A DNA stretch of 64,000 nt, taken from positions 570,939-634,938 of the forward strand of contig NZ_CP157793.1 of NCBI RefSeq assembly GCF_040110915.1. Reading direction: 5' to 3'. Positions 53,959 through 61,845 of this stretch are shown here, one piece after another. The notes under the pieces were generated by a model. That model had not been told where the DNA came from, searched no databases, and saw only the letters and a program-made list of their open reading frames with translations. Position 1 is the first letter of the stretch, and the number at the start of each line of letters is the position of its first letter. Source of the DNA: Stappia sp. (lineage in GTDB: Bacteria > Pseudomonadota > Alphaproteobacteria > Rhizobiales > Stappiaceae). The position numbers and the translations under genes are program-made.

Positions 53959-53972
53959 TTGACCGGGATCAA
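53959..53972 (+). promoter_or_regulatory. FixK/FNR box of the ccoGHIS operon
   Basis: TTGACCGGGATCAA matches the FixK consensus closely. A -41.5 position gives a transcription start near 54007, and TAGAAT at 53996-54001 is a good -10 in the right place. The leader to the chosen ccoG start is about 220 nt and holds no convincing gene. Confidence 0.85.
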
Positions 53973-54227
53973 GGACGCCGCGCCATTGGTGACCCTAGAA
54001 TGCACCAATCGACGGAATGCGGGGGCATGCCCCGAGCCGTCGAGGGTCCATGGTCCGCAACCTCGATGGCCGGCAAGGATCGGCCGCAGTGACGGATTGT
54101 CGCGGAGATGACGTGTCGCAAGGCGGCGGCAAGGGATGGTCGCTAACGTCCGCCGCCAGGAGCGATGGAGCGTCCGCCGAAGGACCCGGCGACTGCTCCG
54201 TGGACGACGACCCCGCCCGACGGGGCG

Positions 54228-55712
54228 ATGAGAGATCAGAAAATGGACGGATCGATGCGTGCAGAAACGGACCCCTCGGGCGGCGGCGCCCAACCGGACG
54301 ATTGGTTTGCCTCGGCCAAGAAGATCTACCCGATGGCCGTGCATGGCACGTTCCGCAAGATCAAGTGGGCCGTGCTCTTCGTCACGCTCGGCATCTACTA
54401 CTTCCTGCCCTTCGTGCGCTGGGACCGCGGTCCCGACGCGCCGAGCCAGGCCGTGCTCGTCGACCTGGAGGGCCGGCGGGCCTATTTCTTCTTCATCGAG
54501 ATCTGGCCGCAGGAGGTCTATTACCTCACCGGGCTCCTGATCATCGCGGCGATGGTGCTGTTCCTGATGAACGCGGTCGCGGGCCGCGTGTGGTGCGGGT
54601 ACCTGTGTCCGCAGACCGTGTGGACCGATCTGTTCCTCTGGGTCGAGCGCCACACCGAGGGCGACCGGCGCGAGCGCATGCGGCTCGAGCATGAGCCCTG
54701 GACGCTGAAGAAGATCACCCAGAAGATCTCCAAGCACACCCTGTGGCTGATGATCGCCTGGTGGACCGGCGGCGCCTGGGTGCTCTATTTCGCCGACGCC
54801 CCGACGCTGGTGATGGATCTCGCCACCGGCCAGGCGGCCTTCGCGGCCTACCTGTGGATCGGCATCCTGACCTTCACGACCTATGCGCTGGCCGGTCACA
54901 TGCGCGAGCAGGTCTGCATCTTCCTGTGTCCGTGGCCGCGCATCCAGGCGGCGCTGACGGATGAGGAGGCGCTCAATGTCACCTACCGCTACGATCGCGG
55001 CGAGCCGCGCGGCTCGCTGAAGCAGAACCTGAAGCGCGAGGCGGAAGGCCTGCCGGCGGGCGACTGCGTGGATTGCCACCAGTGCTTCCATGCCTGCCCG
55101 ACGGGCGTCGACATCCGCAACGGCACGCAACTCGGCTGCATCCAGTGCGGGCTGTGCATCGACGCCTGCGACGCGGTGATGGACAAGGTCGGCAAGCCGC
55201 GCGGGCTGATCGCCTACGACACGGACGACAACATCCTGCGCCGGATGGAGGGCAAGGAAACCTTCGTGCGCATCGTGCGTCCGCGCACGGTGATCTACGC
55301 CGCGCTGATCGTGATCGTCGGTCTCGTCATGGCCTATGCCCTCTACACGCGCGACTTCGAGGGCGTGAACGTGCTGCACGACCGCAATCCGATCTATGTC
55401 GAACTGTCCGACGGCGCGGTGCGCAACGGCTACACGATACGCCTGCTCAACAAGCGTCCGCTGGCACGCGACTTCATCCTCTCCGTCGAGGGCATGCCCG
55501 AGGGCACCCGCATCGAGGCGATCGGCATCGAGGAAGAGGTCAACGGCAAGCCGGTCGTCGCGGTCGGTCCGGACACGACGCGCGAGATCCGCGTGCTGGT
55601 GTTCTCGCCGGCCGACGCCGAGATGCCGAAGTCGACCCCGATCACCTTCCGCATCACGGAAACGGTGATGGGCGACATCGCCACGGGCTCCGACTTCTTC
55701 AAGGCGCCCTGA
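54228..55712 (+). CDS. ccoG: Cytochrome c oxidase accessory protein CcoG (FixG)
   Basis: Using the ATG at MRDQKMDGSMRAE gives 494 residues; ATGs 63 bases upstream and 15 or 27 bases downstream are alternatives. The protein has about five membrane helices, a WCGYLCPQTVW motif, and two 4Fe-4S clusters (GDCVDCHQCFHACP, GCIQCGLCIDAC). A C-terminal periplasmic Ig-like domain (FixG_C) follows. CcoG reduces Cu(II) to Cu(I) for insertion of CuB into CcoN. It is the first gene of the maturation operon ccoGHIS, under a FixK box. Confidence 0.95.
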   Translation: MRDQKMDGSMRAETDPSGGGAQPDDWFASAKKIYPMAVHGTFRKIKWAVLFVTLGIYYFLPFVRWDRGPDAPSQAVLVDLEGRRAYFFFIEIWPQEVYYLTGLLIIAAMVLFLMNAVAGRVWCGYLCPQTVWTDLFLWVERHTEGDRRERMRLEHEPWTLKKITQKISKHTLWLMIAWWTGGAWVLYFADAPTLVMDLATGQAAFAAYLWIGILTFTTYALAGHMREQVCIFLCPWPRIQAALTDEEALNVTYRYDRGEPRGSLKQNLKREAEGLPAGDCVDCHQCFHACPTGVDIRNGTQLGCIQCGLCIDACDAVMDKVGKPRGLIAYDTDDNILRRMEGKETFVRIVRPRTVIYAALIVIVGLVMAYALYTRDFEGVNVLHDRNPIYVELSDGAVRNGYTIRLLNKRPLARDFILSVEGMPEGTRIEAIGIEEEVNGKPVVAVGPDTTREIRVLVFSPADAEMPKSTPITFRITETVMGDIATGSDFFKAP

Positions 55713-55789
55713 TCGCGGTTCGACGCGCAAATGATCGGGCATTTTCAACGGCGGCCGGGGCGTCTTTCGCTCCGGCCGTCGGCGCGTTC

Positions 55790-55803
55790 ATGATCGGGAT
55801 CAA
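55790..55803 (+). promoter_or_regulatory. FixK/FNR box upstream of ccoH
   Basis: ATGATCGGGATCAA matches TTGAT-N4-ATCAA except at the first base. A class II start would be near 55838, with TATTCC at 55826-55831 as a weak -10. It gives ccoHIS a second FixK-dependent promoter inside the ccoG-ccoS cluster. Confidence 0.65.
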
Positions 55804-55899
55804 AGCGGTGCGGCAAAACGCACGGTATTCCTCAACACGATATTGCAACGGAGGGCTTGCGGCCGGGGTCGCAAGGGGGCAAGTCGACAGGACGGACAC

Positions 55900-56430
55900 A
55901 TGACATCGACGACGGAACACATGGCTGACGGACGCTCCGAGCGGCGCATCACCGGGCGCACCGTGCTCATCTGGCTGATCGGGTTCTTCTCGGTCATCTT
56001 CGCGGTCAACGGGGTGTTTCTGCACCTCGCGCTCAATTCCTTTCCGGGTGTGGTGAGCGAGACCTCCTACGAGGACGGGCTTGCCTACAACGACGAGATC
56101 GCGGCCGCGCGTGCGCAGGCCGCCCGCGACTGGTCGGTCGCCGGCGCCGTGGAGCGCAGCGCCGACGGTCAGGCGGCGGTCGAGGTCGTGGCGAAGGACA
56201 AGGCCGGCAATCCGCTGGTCGGGCTGCTGGTGACCGCCCGTCTCATCCGCCCGGCGAGCCCGGAAGCCGCGCGCGTCCTGGTGCTGCAGGAGGGCGAACT
56301 CGGCCGCTACGAGGGCACGCTGTCCAATCTCGCGGCCGGCCGCTGGATCCTGGAGCTCGACGCCCGCAAGGGTGACGACACGGCGACCTTCCGGTCGCGC
56401 AACCGGATCTTCCTGTCGGAGCGCGACTGA
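55900..56430 (+). CDS. ccoH: Cbb3 oxidase assembly protein CcoH (FixH)
   Basis: The 176-residue protein has an N-terminal basic stretch, one membrane helix (VLIWLIGFFSVIFAVNGVFLH) and a periplasmic beta-rich domain typical of FixH (SETSYEDGLAYNDEI, GRWILELDAR). CcoH takes part in a late step of cbb3 assembly. It is separated from ccoG by 187 nt containing a FixK box, and is 67 nt before ccoI. Confidence 0.92.
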   Translation: MTSTTEHMADGRSERRITGRTVLIWLIGFFSVIFAVNGVFLHLALNSFPGVVSETSYEDGLAYNDEIAAARAQAARDWSVAGAVERSADGQAAVEVVAKDKAGNPLVGLLVTARLIRPASPEAARVLVLQEGELGRYEGTLSNLAAGRWILELDARKGDDTATFRSRNRIFLSERD

Positions 56431-56497
56431 CCGCGCAGGGTGTCGGCCGCGGGCTGATGTCTTCCGCCCGCCGCGCGCCGCAAGAGGCGACAAAGCG

Positions 56498-58729
56498 ATG
56501 ACAGTGCATGAACGGGACTGGGATGCGTTCATCACCCTGACGCCCGAGGGCCGGGCCCATATGGATCTGGCCGTCGAGGGCGTGACCTGCGCCGCCTGCA
56601 TGGTGGAGATCGAGCGCGGGCTCGGCGCGCAGCCGGGGGTGGAGACCGCGCGTCTCAACCTCACCAGCCACCGCCTGGCGGTGGACTGGTCGCCGGAGGA
56701 AACCTCCGCCGACCGCATCGTGGAAACCCTCGACCGGCTGGGCTATCGCGCGCATCCCTTCGATCCCGCACAGGTGCGCGAGCGCGCCGACGCGGCCGGG
56801 CGAGAGCTGTTGCGCGCGCTGGCCGTCTCCGGCTTCGCGATGATGAACATCATGCTGCTGTCGGTCTCCGTGTGGTCCGGCAACGCCACCACGATCACGC
56901 CCGAGACGCGGGACTTCTTTCACTGGATCTCGGCGCTGATCGCGCTTCCCGCCGCCGCCTACGCCGGCCGGCCCTTCGTGCGCTCCGCCGTCACCGCCCT
57001 GGCCGCGCGCCGGCTCAACATGGACGTGCCGATCGTCATCGGCGTGTCGCTGGCGCTCTTCCTGTCGGTGATGCAGACCCTGCAATCGGCCCATCACGCC
57101 TATTTCGAGTCGGCCGTGATGCTGCTCTTCTTCCTGCTGATCGGCCGCTATCTCGACCACACGATGCGCCGGCGCACGCGCTCCTTTGCCGAGAACATCG
57201 CCGCGCTCAAGGCCGAAACGGCGGTGATCCAGCGCCCGGACGGCACCTTGCGCGAGGTGCCGCTGTCGAAGGTGGAACCGGGCCAGATCATCTATGTGCG
57301 CGCCGGCGAAAGGGTGCCGCTCGACGGGCGGGTCGAGAGCGGACACTCGGAGATCGACCAGAGCCTCGTCACCGGCGAGACGGCGCTGGCGGAAGTTGGG
57401 GCGGGCGATGCGGTCTATGCCGGCACGCTCAACGCCTCGGCCAATCTGACGGTGCGGGTCACCACCGCCTCCGGCGGCACGCTGCTCGACGAGGTGACGC
57501 GGCTGCTCGACACCGCCGCCCAGGCGAAATCGCGCTACGTGCAGCTCGCCGACCGCGCGGCGGCCATGTATTCGCCGCTGGTGCATCTGGCCGCGCTGCT
57601 GACCTTCCTCGGCTGGTGGCTGACGGGCTATGGCTGGCAGCCCTCGCTGGTGATCGCCATCTCCGTTCTCATCATCACCTGTCCCTGCGCGCTCGGCCTC
57701 GCCGTGCCGGCGGTGCAGGTCGTCACCTCCGGGCTGCTGTTTCGCGCCGGCGTGCTGCTGCACTCCGGTGACGCGGTGGAACGGCTCGCGGCGGCCGACA
57801 CCATCGTCTTCGACAAGACCGGCACGCTGACCCTCGCCGTGCCGGAACTCTGCGCCGCCGAGGCCGTGCCGGCGGAGGTGCTGGCGCTGGCCGGGCGGCT
57901 CGCCCTGTCGAGCCGGCATCCGCTCGCGACCGCGCTGGCGCGCGCGAGCGGCGCCGAGCGCCCGCTCGACGACGCCCGCGAGGCGGCCGGCTCCGGGGTC
58001 GAGGCGGAGCTGGACGGGCGCACGCTGCGGCTCGGCAGTGCGGCCTTTTGCGGGCTCGACGCCGAAACCGCAGCGCGCGCGGTCGCCGATCATCCCGGCG
58101 CCTCGCTCATCGTCTTCCGGGATGGCGACGCGGCGCCCGTGCCCTTCCTCATCGAGCAGAAGCTGCGCGCGGATGCGGTCGAGGCCGTCGCCGCGCTGAA
58201 GGCGCGCGGCTATCGGCTGGCCATCCTGTCCGGCGACCGGCGCGCGCCGGTGGCGGCGATCGCGGAGCGGCTCGGCATCGACGACTGGCAGAGCGAGCTC
58301 AGCCCCAAGGACAAGATCGCGCGGCTCGATGCATTGGCGCGCGAGGGCGCGAAGGTGCTGATGGTCGGCGACGGTCTCAACGACGCGCCGTCGCTCGCCG
58401 CCGCGCATGTCTCGCTGTCGCCGGTCACCGCCGTGCATGTGGCGCAGGCGGCCGCCGACGCCGTGTTCCTGGGCGACCGGCTCGCCCCGGTGGTCACCGC
58501 GCTTGCGGTCTCGCGCCGCGCCCATGCCGCGATGAAACAGAACCTGTGGATCTCCACGCTCTACAATTTCATCGCCGTGCCCATTGCGGTCGCGGGCTAT
58601 GTGACGCCGCTGCTCGCCGCCGTGGCGATGTCGTCGTCGTCGGTGATCGTGACCCTCAACGCCCTGCGCCTGCGGATCGGTGCGCCCGGCGCCCCCGGCC
58701 GGGAGGCTCCGCCGGCGGGAGAGACCTGA
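56498..58729 (+). CDS. ccoI: Copper-transporting P1-type ATPase CcoI (FixI)
   Basis: The ATG (MTVHERDWDAF) with AAGAGGCG upstream gives 743 residues. There is one heavy-metal-associated domain (GVTCAACMVEIE), eight helices with the CPC ion motif (ITCPCALGLAVPAVQV), phosphorylation site VFDKTGTLT, hinge GDGLNDAPSL and SGDR. It exports Cu(I) to the periplasm for CuB of CcoN. The ccoS start overlaps its stop by one base. Confidence 0.95.
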   Translation: MTVHERDWDAFITLTPEGRAHMDLAVEGVTCAACMVEIERGLGAQPGVETARLNLTSHRLAVDWSPEETSADRIVETLDRLGYRAHPFDPAQVRERADAAGRELLRALAVSGFAMMNIMLLSVSVWSGNATTITPETRDFFHWISALIALPAAAYAGRPFVRSAVTALAARRLNMDVPIVIGVSLALFLSVMQTLQSAHHAYFESAVMLLFFLLIGRYLDHTMRRRTRSFAENIAALKAETAVIQRPDGTLREVPLSKVEPGQIIYVRAGERVPLDGRVESGHSEIDQSLVTGETALAEVGAGDAVYAGTLNASANLTVRVTTASGGTLLDEVTRLLDTAAQAKSRYVQLADRAAAMYSPLVHLAALLTFLGWWLTGYGWQPSLVIAISVLIITCPCALGLAVPAVQVVTSGLLFRAGVLLHSGDAVERLAAADTIVFDKTGTLTLAVPELCAAEAVPAEVLALAGRLALSSRHPLATALARASGAERPLDDAREAAGSGVEAELDGRTLRLGSAAFCGLDAETAARAVADHPGASLIVFRDGDAAPVPFLIEQKLRADAVEAVAALKARGYRLAILSGDRRAPVAAIAERLGIDDWQSELSPKDKIARLDALAREGAKVLMVGDGLNDAPSLAAAHVSLSPVTAVHVAQAAADAVFLGDRLAPVVTALAVSRRAHAAMKQNLWISTLYNFIAVPIAVAGYVTPLLAAVAMSSSSVIVTLNALRLRIGAPGAPGREAPPAGET

Positions 58730-58944
58730 TGGACGTTCTCATCTTCCTCATTCCGGTTGCCCTCGTTCTCGGTCTGCTCGGGCTGGTCGGCTTTCTGTGG
58801 TCGCTCAAGTCCGGCCAGTACGACGATCTGGAGGGGGCGAAATACCGCATCCTGCAGGACGACGACCTGCCGGATCATCAACGCCCCAAGGCGCGCGACG
58901 CGCGCCCGCGCGAGTCCGAGCGGCGCTCCAGGGAGCGTGCGTAG
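58729..58944 (+). CDS. ccoS: Cbb3 oxidase assembly protein CcoS
   Basis: The 71-residue protein has one helix (MDVLIFLIPVALVLGLLGLV) followed by LWSLKSGQYDDLEGAKYRIL, the conserved CcoS motif, and a charged tail. CcoS is needed for cofactor insertion into cbb3 oxidase. The start is TGATG-overlapped with ccoI, so it is translationally coupled. It ends the ccoGHIS cluster. Confidence 0.95.
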   Translation: MDVLIFLIPVALVLGLLGLVGFLWSLKSGQYDDLEGAKYRILQDDDLPDHQRPKARDARPRESERRSRERA

Positions 58945-59058
58945 CACCGCGATCGGGCGGATGCCGTCCGTGTGCAAGCGTGGGCTGCGACTGTGCGGTT
59001 GGACTAACCGTTATTTCAGATTTCGCATGTCAGGATGCGCGGGAACGGAGGTTATTGC

Positions 59059-59559
59059 GTGTCGCTCGATCTGGCATCCCTGACATTTCTGCTCGTCGAA
59101 GACAGCGCCTACATGCGCACGATCCTGCGCACGATGCTGCAAGGATTCGGCGCCCGGCGGATTGTCGAGGCGGAGGACGGCGCATCCGGGCTGGAAGCCA
59201 TGGAGCGCGCCAATCCCGATATTCTGATTCTCGACTGGGTGATGCCGATCCTGGACGGGGCCGACATGGTGCGCATGATCCGCAACCCGCACAATCCCTT
59301 CGCCTATATTCCCATCATCATGGTGACGGGCCACACCGAGCGCAGCCGGATCATCGAGGCGCGGCGGCTCGGGGTGCATGAACTCCTGTCGAAGCCCATC
59401 TCCGCCAAGGCGCTCTATCAGCGCGTCAACAGCGTGATCATGCAGCCGCGCGACTTCGTGAAGACGCCGAGCTATTTCGGCCCGGCGCCGCGCGAGATCC
59501 GCAACCGGCAGAAGATCTGGCAGAACATGGAAGGCGGCGAGGGCGGACAGGCGGCATAA
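59059..59559 (+). CDS. CheY-like response regulator with short C-terminal tail
   Basis: A GTG with GGAGG nine bases upstream gives 166 residues. The receiver has LLVEDSAYMRTILRTMLQGF, phospho-Asp in ILILDWVMPILDG, MVTGHTER and LLSKPISA, so it should be phosphorylated. After it come about 40 residues rich in aromatic and basic residues (RDFVKTPSYFGPAPREIRN, then KIWQNMEGG), with no DNA-binding domain. Proteins of this type are common in alphaproteobacteria, often linked to general stress or motility signalling, and their partners are rarely known. It follows ccoS by about 115 nt on the same strand without an obvious terminator. Confidence 0.85.
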   Translation: MSLDLASLTFLLVEDSAYMRTILRTMLQGFGARRIVEAEDGASGLEAMERANPDILILDWVMPILDGADMVRMIRNPHNPFAYIPIIMVTGHTERSRIIEARRLGVHELLSKPISAKALYQRVNSVIMQPRDFVKTPSYFGPAPREIRNRQKIWQNMEGGEGGQAA

Positions 59560-59621
59560 CGCCCGCGCGCCGACCCCTCAAGCCATCGACGCGCCGTGCC
59601 GCATGCCCCCGGCGAGGCAGC

Positions 59622-60089
59622 TCACTGGTGCGTTTCGAGCGCGAGCCGCTGCCGATTGTTCGAGAGCGCTCGCAGCAGACCGTCGCGATCCGCCACCAGA
59701 TCGGCAATGGTGACCCCCTCCAGATAGTCGAGAAAGGCCGCGAGCGCGCCGTCCAGCGCGGTGCGGAAGCGACAGGCGGACTGAAATCCGCATCGCACCG
59801 GGCATTGATCCTCGAGACATTCCGCAAGGGCAAAATCCGTCTCGATAAGTTTTACAATGGAACTAATGTCTATATCGTCGGGCTGCTTGGCCAACATCAC
59901 GCCCCCGCTGCGTCCCACGGTCGATTTGATGTAGCCCGCCTTCCTCAATTTCTGAACGGCGGCAACAACCTGTGAGCGGTGACTTGCAGTTTGTTCGACA
60001 ATTTCATCAACAGGAATGATGCGATCTTTGCTTATTGCCAAGTACATTAGTGTTCGTACCGCGATGTCGGTGCGGTTGGTGAGGCGCAT
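59622..60089 (-). CDS. Rrf2 family transcriptional regulator, NsrR-like
   Basis: The 155-residue protein has an N-terminal Rrf2 winged helix (MRLTNRTDIAVRTLMYLAIS, HRSQVVAAVQKLRKAGYI, GRSGGVML) and a cluster-binding region with four Cys in ECLEDQCPVRCGFQSAC (C-x4-C-x3-C-x5-C). NsrR-type regulators use three Cys for an iron-sulfur cluster that reacts with NO, so NO or redox sensing is likely. It is divergent from a protoglobin gene, which would be its target. A good promoter (TTGATT-17-TAACAT) lies upstream. NsrR identity is inferred; RirA/IscR types are the alternatives. Confidence 0.85.
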   Translation of the reverse strand: MRLTNRTDIAVRTLMYLAISKDRIIPVDEIVEQTASHRSQVVAAVQKLRKAGYIKSTVGRSGGVMLAKQPDDIDISSIVKLIETDFALAECLEDQCPVRCGFQSACRFRTALDGALAAFLDYLEGVTIADLVADRDGLLRALSNNRQRLALETHQ

Positions 60090-60127
60090 GAATTTCCCCG
60101 GAGCCCAGATGTGATTTGTTTTTTTAA

Positions 60128-60156
60128 ATGTTACAAAATCGAAAACGATGAATCAA
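60128..60156 (-). promoter_or_regulatory. Sigma-70 promoter of the Rrf2 gene
   Basis: On the minus strand TTGATT (-35) and TAACAT (-10) are separated by exactly 17 bases. The start would be near 60121, giving a leader of about 32 nt with GGGGAAA ahead of the ATG. It sits in the AT-rich spacer. Confidence 0.7.
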
Positions 60157-60247
60157 TTTATGCGTAATGATCCAAATCAGATAAAACGTTTTAATCCGTT
60201 TCGAGTTTTTGCGGAGAATAGTTTGAATACTTGTTGGAAATTGCGAG

Positions 60248-60262
60248 GATGTTATTAGTATC
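60248..60262 (+). promoter_or_regulatory. Palindrome overlapping the protoglobin promoter
   Basis: GATGTTATTAGTATC is a 15-bp imperfect dyad that overlaps a -10-like TATTAG (TTGTTG lies 16 bases before it) and lies about 20 nt before the protoglobin ATG. It is a candidate Rrf2/NsrR operator; NsrR sites of other groups have a similar AT-rich dyad. The exact consensus is not matched. Confidence 0.4.
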
Positions 60263-60282
60263 AGGAAATCGAAATAACGAAA

Positions 60283-60777
60283 ATGACGGAGGAAGCGATG
60301 ACGGGAGGCGGGTTGTCGCAGTTGGGCGATCTTGCGGAATTCGTCGAATTGTCGCCGGCGGATATCGACAATGTCGCGCAGGCATGGCGCGTGTTCGCGG
60401 ATCGGGTTCCCGAAATCCTCGACGAGTTCTATGCCAATCGGATCATGACGGACGACAAGTGGCGGATGAAGGATTTCTGCCTTGTCGCGCTGAAAAAGAA
60501 GCAGGTTGCCTATTGGCAGGTGTTGTTTTCCGGAACGCTGGATGAGGTCTACAGCACGCATGCGCGCAACATCGCGATGAAGCACAAGCACTATGGCGTG
60601 ACACTGAGCGATTACATCGCCTCCTACGGCTGGTTCCTCAATGCGTTCGAGAAGGCGCTGCGCGCGGGCGGGGTGTCGCAGGACAGGCTCGGCGCGATGA
60701 TGGCGTCGATCCGCCGTCTGGTGTTTCTGGACATGACCATCGCCGCGTCGACCTATTACGTCGTCTATATCGACTGA
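60283..60777 (+). CDS. Protoglobin-domain (globin-coupled sensor type) protein
   Basis: The 164-residue product is a single globin-sensor-like domain. The pattern is the one seen in protoglobins: DIDNVAQAWRVFADRVPEIL, then ARNIAMKHKHYGVTLSDYIA with the proximal His in the F helix region, then SYGWFLNAFEKAL, and a final helix VFLDMTIAASTYYVVYID. There is no kinase, GGDEF or methyl-accepting output, so it would act as a stand-alone haem protein in the cytosol, perhaps for NO or O2 binding. Haem binding is inferred. It is divergent from the Rrf2 regulator. Confidence 0.8.
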   Translation: MTEEAMTGGGLSQLGDLAEFVELSPADIDNVAQAWRVFADRVPEILDEFYANRIMTDDKWRMKDFCLVALKKKQVAYWQVLFSGTLDEVYSTHARNIAMKHKHYGVTLSDYIASYGWFLNAFEKALRAGGVSQDRLGAMMASIRRLVFLDMTIAASTYYVVYID

Positions 60778-60952
60778 CGCGCGCCGCAGGACCGCGGGAC
60801 AGGCCGGTCGCCGGTCGGCCGGAGCGCCATGCGCCGGGACCGAACGGATCGGTCCGCCCGAAGCGGGGAGGCCAAGGCTTGCACCGTGAAGAGGGGGGGC
60901 GATCCGTGCCCGCGAGCAGCCCGCAGGCGATGGCCGTCTTTATGTTGGTGCG

Positions 60953-61249
60953 TCATGTTGGCGCGTCGTTCTTCGCCGGGTCATCGCCCCTGGCTGCGTC
61001 GTCTGCCGGGTCGGCGGCCGGCTTCGCGGGCGCCTTGGCCGACTTGCGCCGCCTCAGGTTCGCGCGCAAAGCGGCGGCAAGCCGCGCCTCGCGGTCATCC
61101 GTGCCGGGCGGCTTGCCCGCGCCGGTCCCCGAGGTCCGGGCGCTTCCGTCCGCCGCGCGTGCCGACCCGGGAGTGACGGGGCGAGGCGCCGGCGTGGTGG
61201 GGGCGGGGTCGGAGGTGTCTGCGCGTGGCGTCTTGCCGGTGTCGCTCAT
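60953..61249 (-). CDS. Small basic protein, conserved hypothetical
   Basis: The ATG with GGGAG upstream gives 98 residues. The first half is disordered (Thr/Pro/Ala/Ser-rich). The second half has DREARLAAALRANLRRRKSAK, a basic amphipathic helix that recurs in small uncharacterised proteins of Hyphomicrobiales, followed by an Ala/Asp tail. It may bind nucleic acid or ribosomes, but nothing proves it. Its leader contains 16-bp tandem repeats, and a tRNA-Thr gene lies about 360 nt upstream on the other strand. Confidence 0.6.
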   Translation of the reverse strand: MSDTGKTPRADTSDPAPTTPAPRPVTPGSARAADGSARTSGTGAGKPPGTDDREARLAAALRANLRRRKSAKAPAKPAADPADDAARGDDPAKNDAPT

Positions 61250-61275
61250 GCGCGGTCTCCCTTTGAACGCGAGGC

Positions 61276-61330
61276 ATGGTGAAAACGTGGAATGGTGAAA
61301 ACGAGGAATGGTGAAAGCGAGGCGTGGTCA
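61276..61330 (-). repeat. 16-bp tandem repeat, about three copies, in the leader of the small basic protein gene
   Basis: On the plus strand ATGGTGAAAACGTGGA, ATGGTGAAAACGAGGA and ATGGTGAAAGCGAGGC follow each other directly at 61276, 61292 and 61308, with a fourth degenerate copy starting GTGGTCAAGGCG. They lie 27 nt before the small-protein start codon and could fold or bind a regulator in its mRNA. Confidence 0.85.
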
Positions 61331-61609
61331 AGGCGGGACCCGCCCGAGGGCGCCGGCCTCGAAGCGCCAAGAGTGCGGTCGCGGACATGAAATCGCAAGG
61401 CCCGGCTATACGGGGCGGACGCGGTCCACTCCTGCCCTGGTCGACGATCCCGAGGCAAGGGACCTGCGCCTGAAGACGCCCGGACCTTGCGATCCGTCAA
61501 CGCGGGACGACTTGCCCGGGATGCCCGGCAGGAAGGCGTGGATTTGCACGCCCGCCGGGCGAAACGCCTCTTGACCGGCCCGATTTTTGGACTTACACCC
61601 GCGCACATC
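61331..61609. other. Spacer before tRNA-Thr
   Basis: No gene is supported. Open frames here are Arg/Pro-rich with no ribosome site. The tRNA promoter is probably near its right end, where CTTGACC (61570-61576) could be a -35 followed by TTACAC (61593-61598) as -10, about 11 bases before the tRNA. Confidence 0.4.
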
Positions 61610-61684
<75 letters not shown>

Positions 61685-61845
61685 TTATTTCAATAGATTG
61701 GCAAGTTTTTGCGATCTGGTCGGTAGTTCATCGAGCCTCCACCGCGTATTTTGCGCAGTGCTTGCTCTTCGGGATGCGTCCACCTTTCCGGTCTTTCATC
61801 GCGGTCGCTTCAGGGCTGCGCGACGGGCGTGCGTACGGGAGCTTC

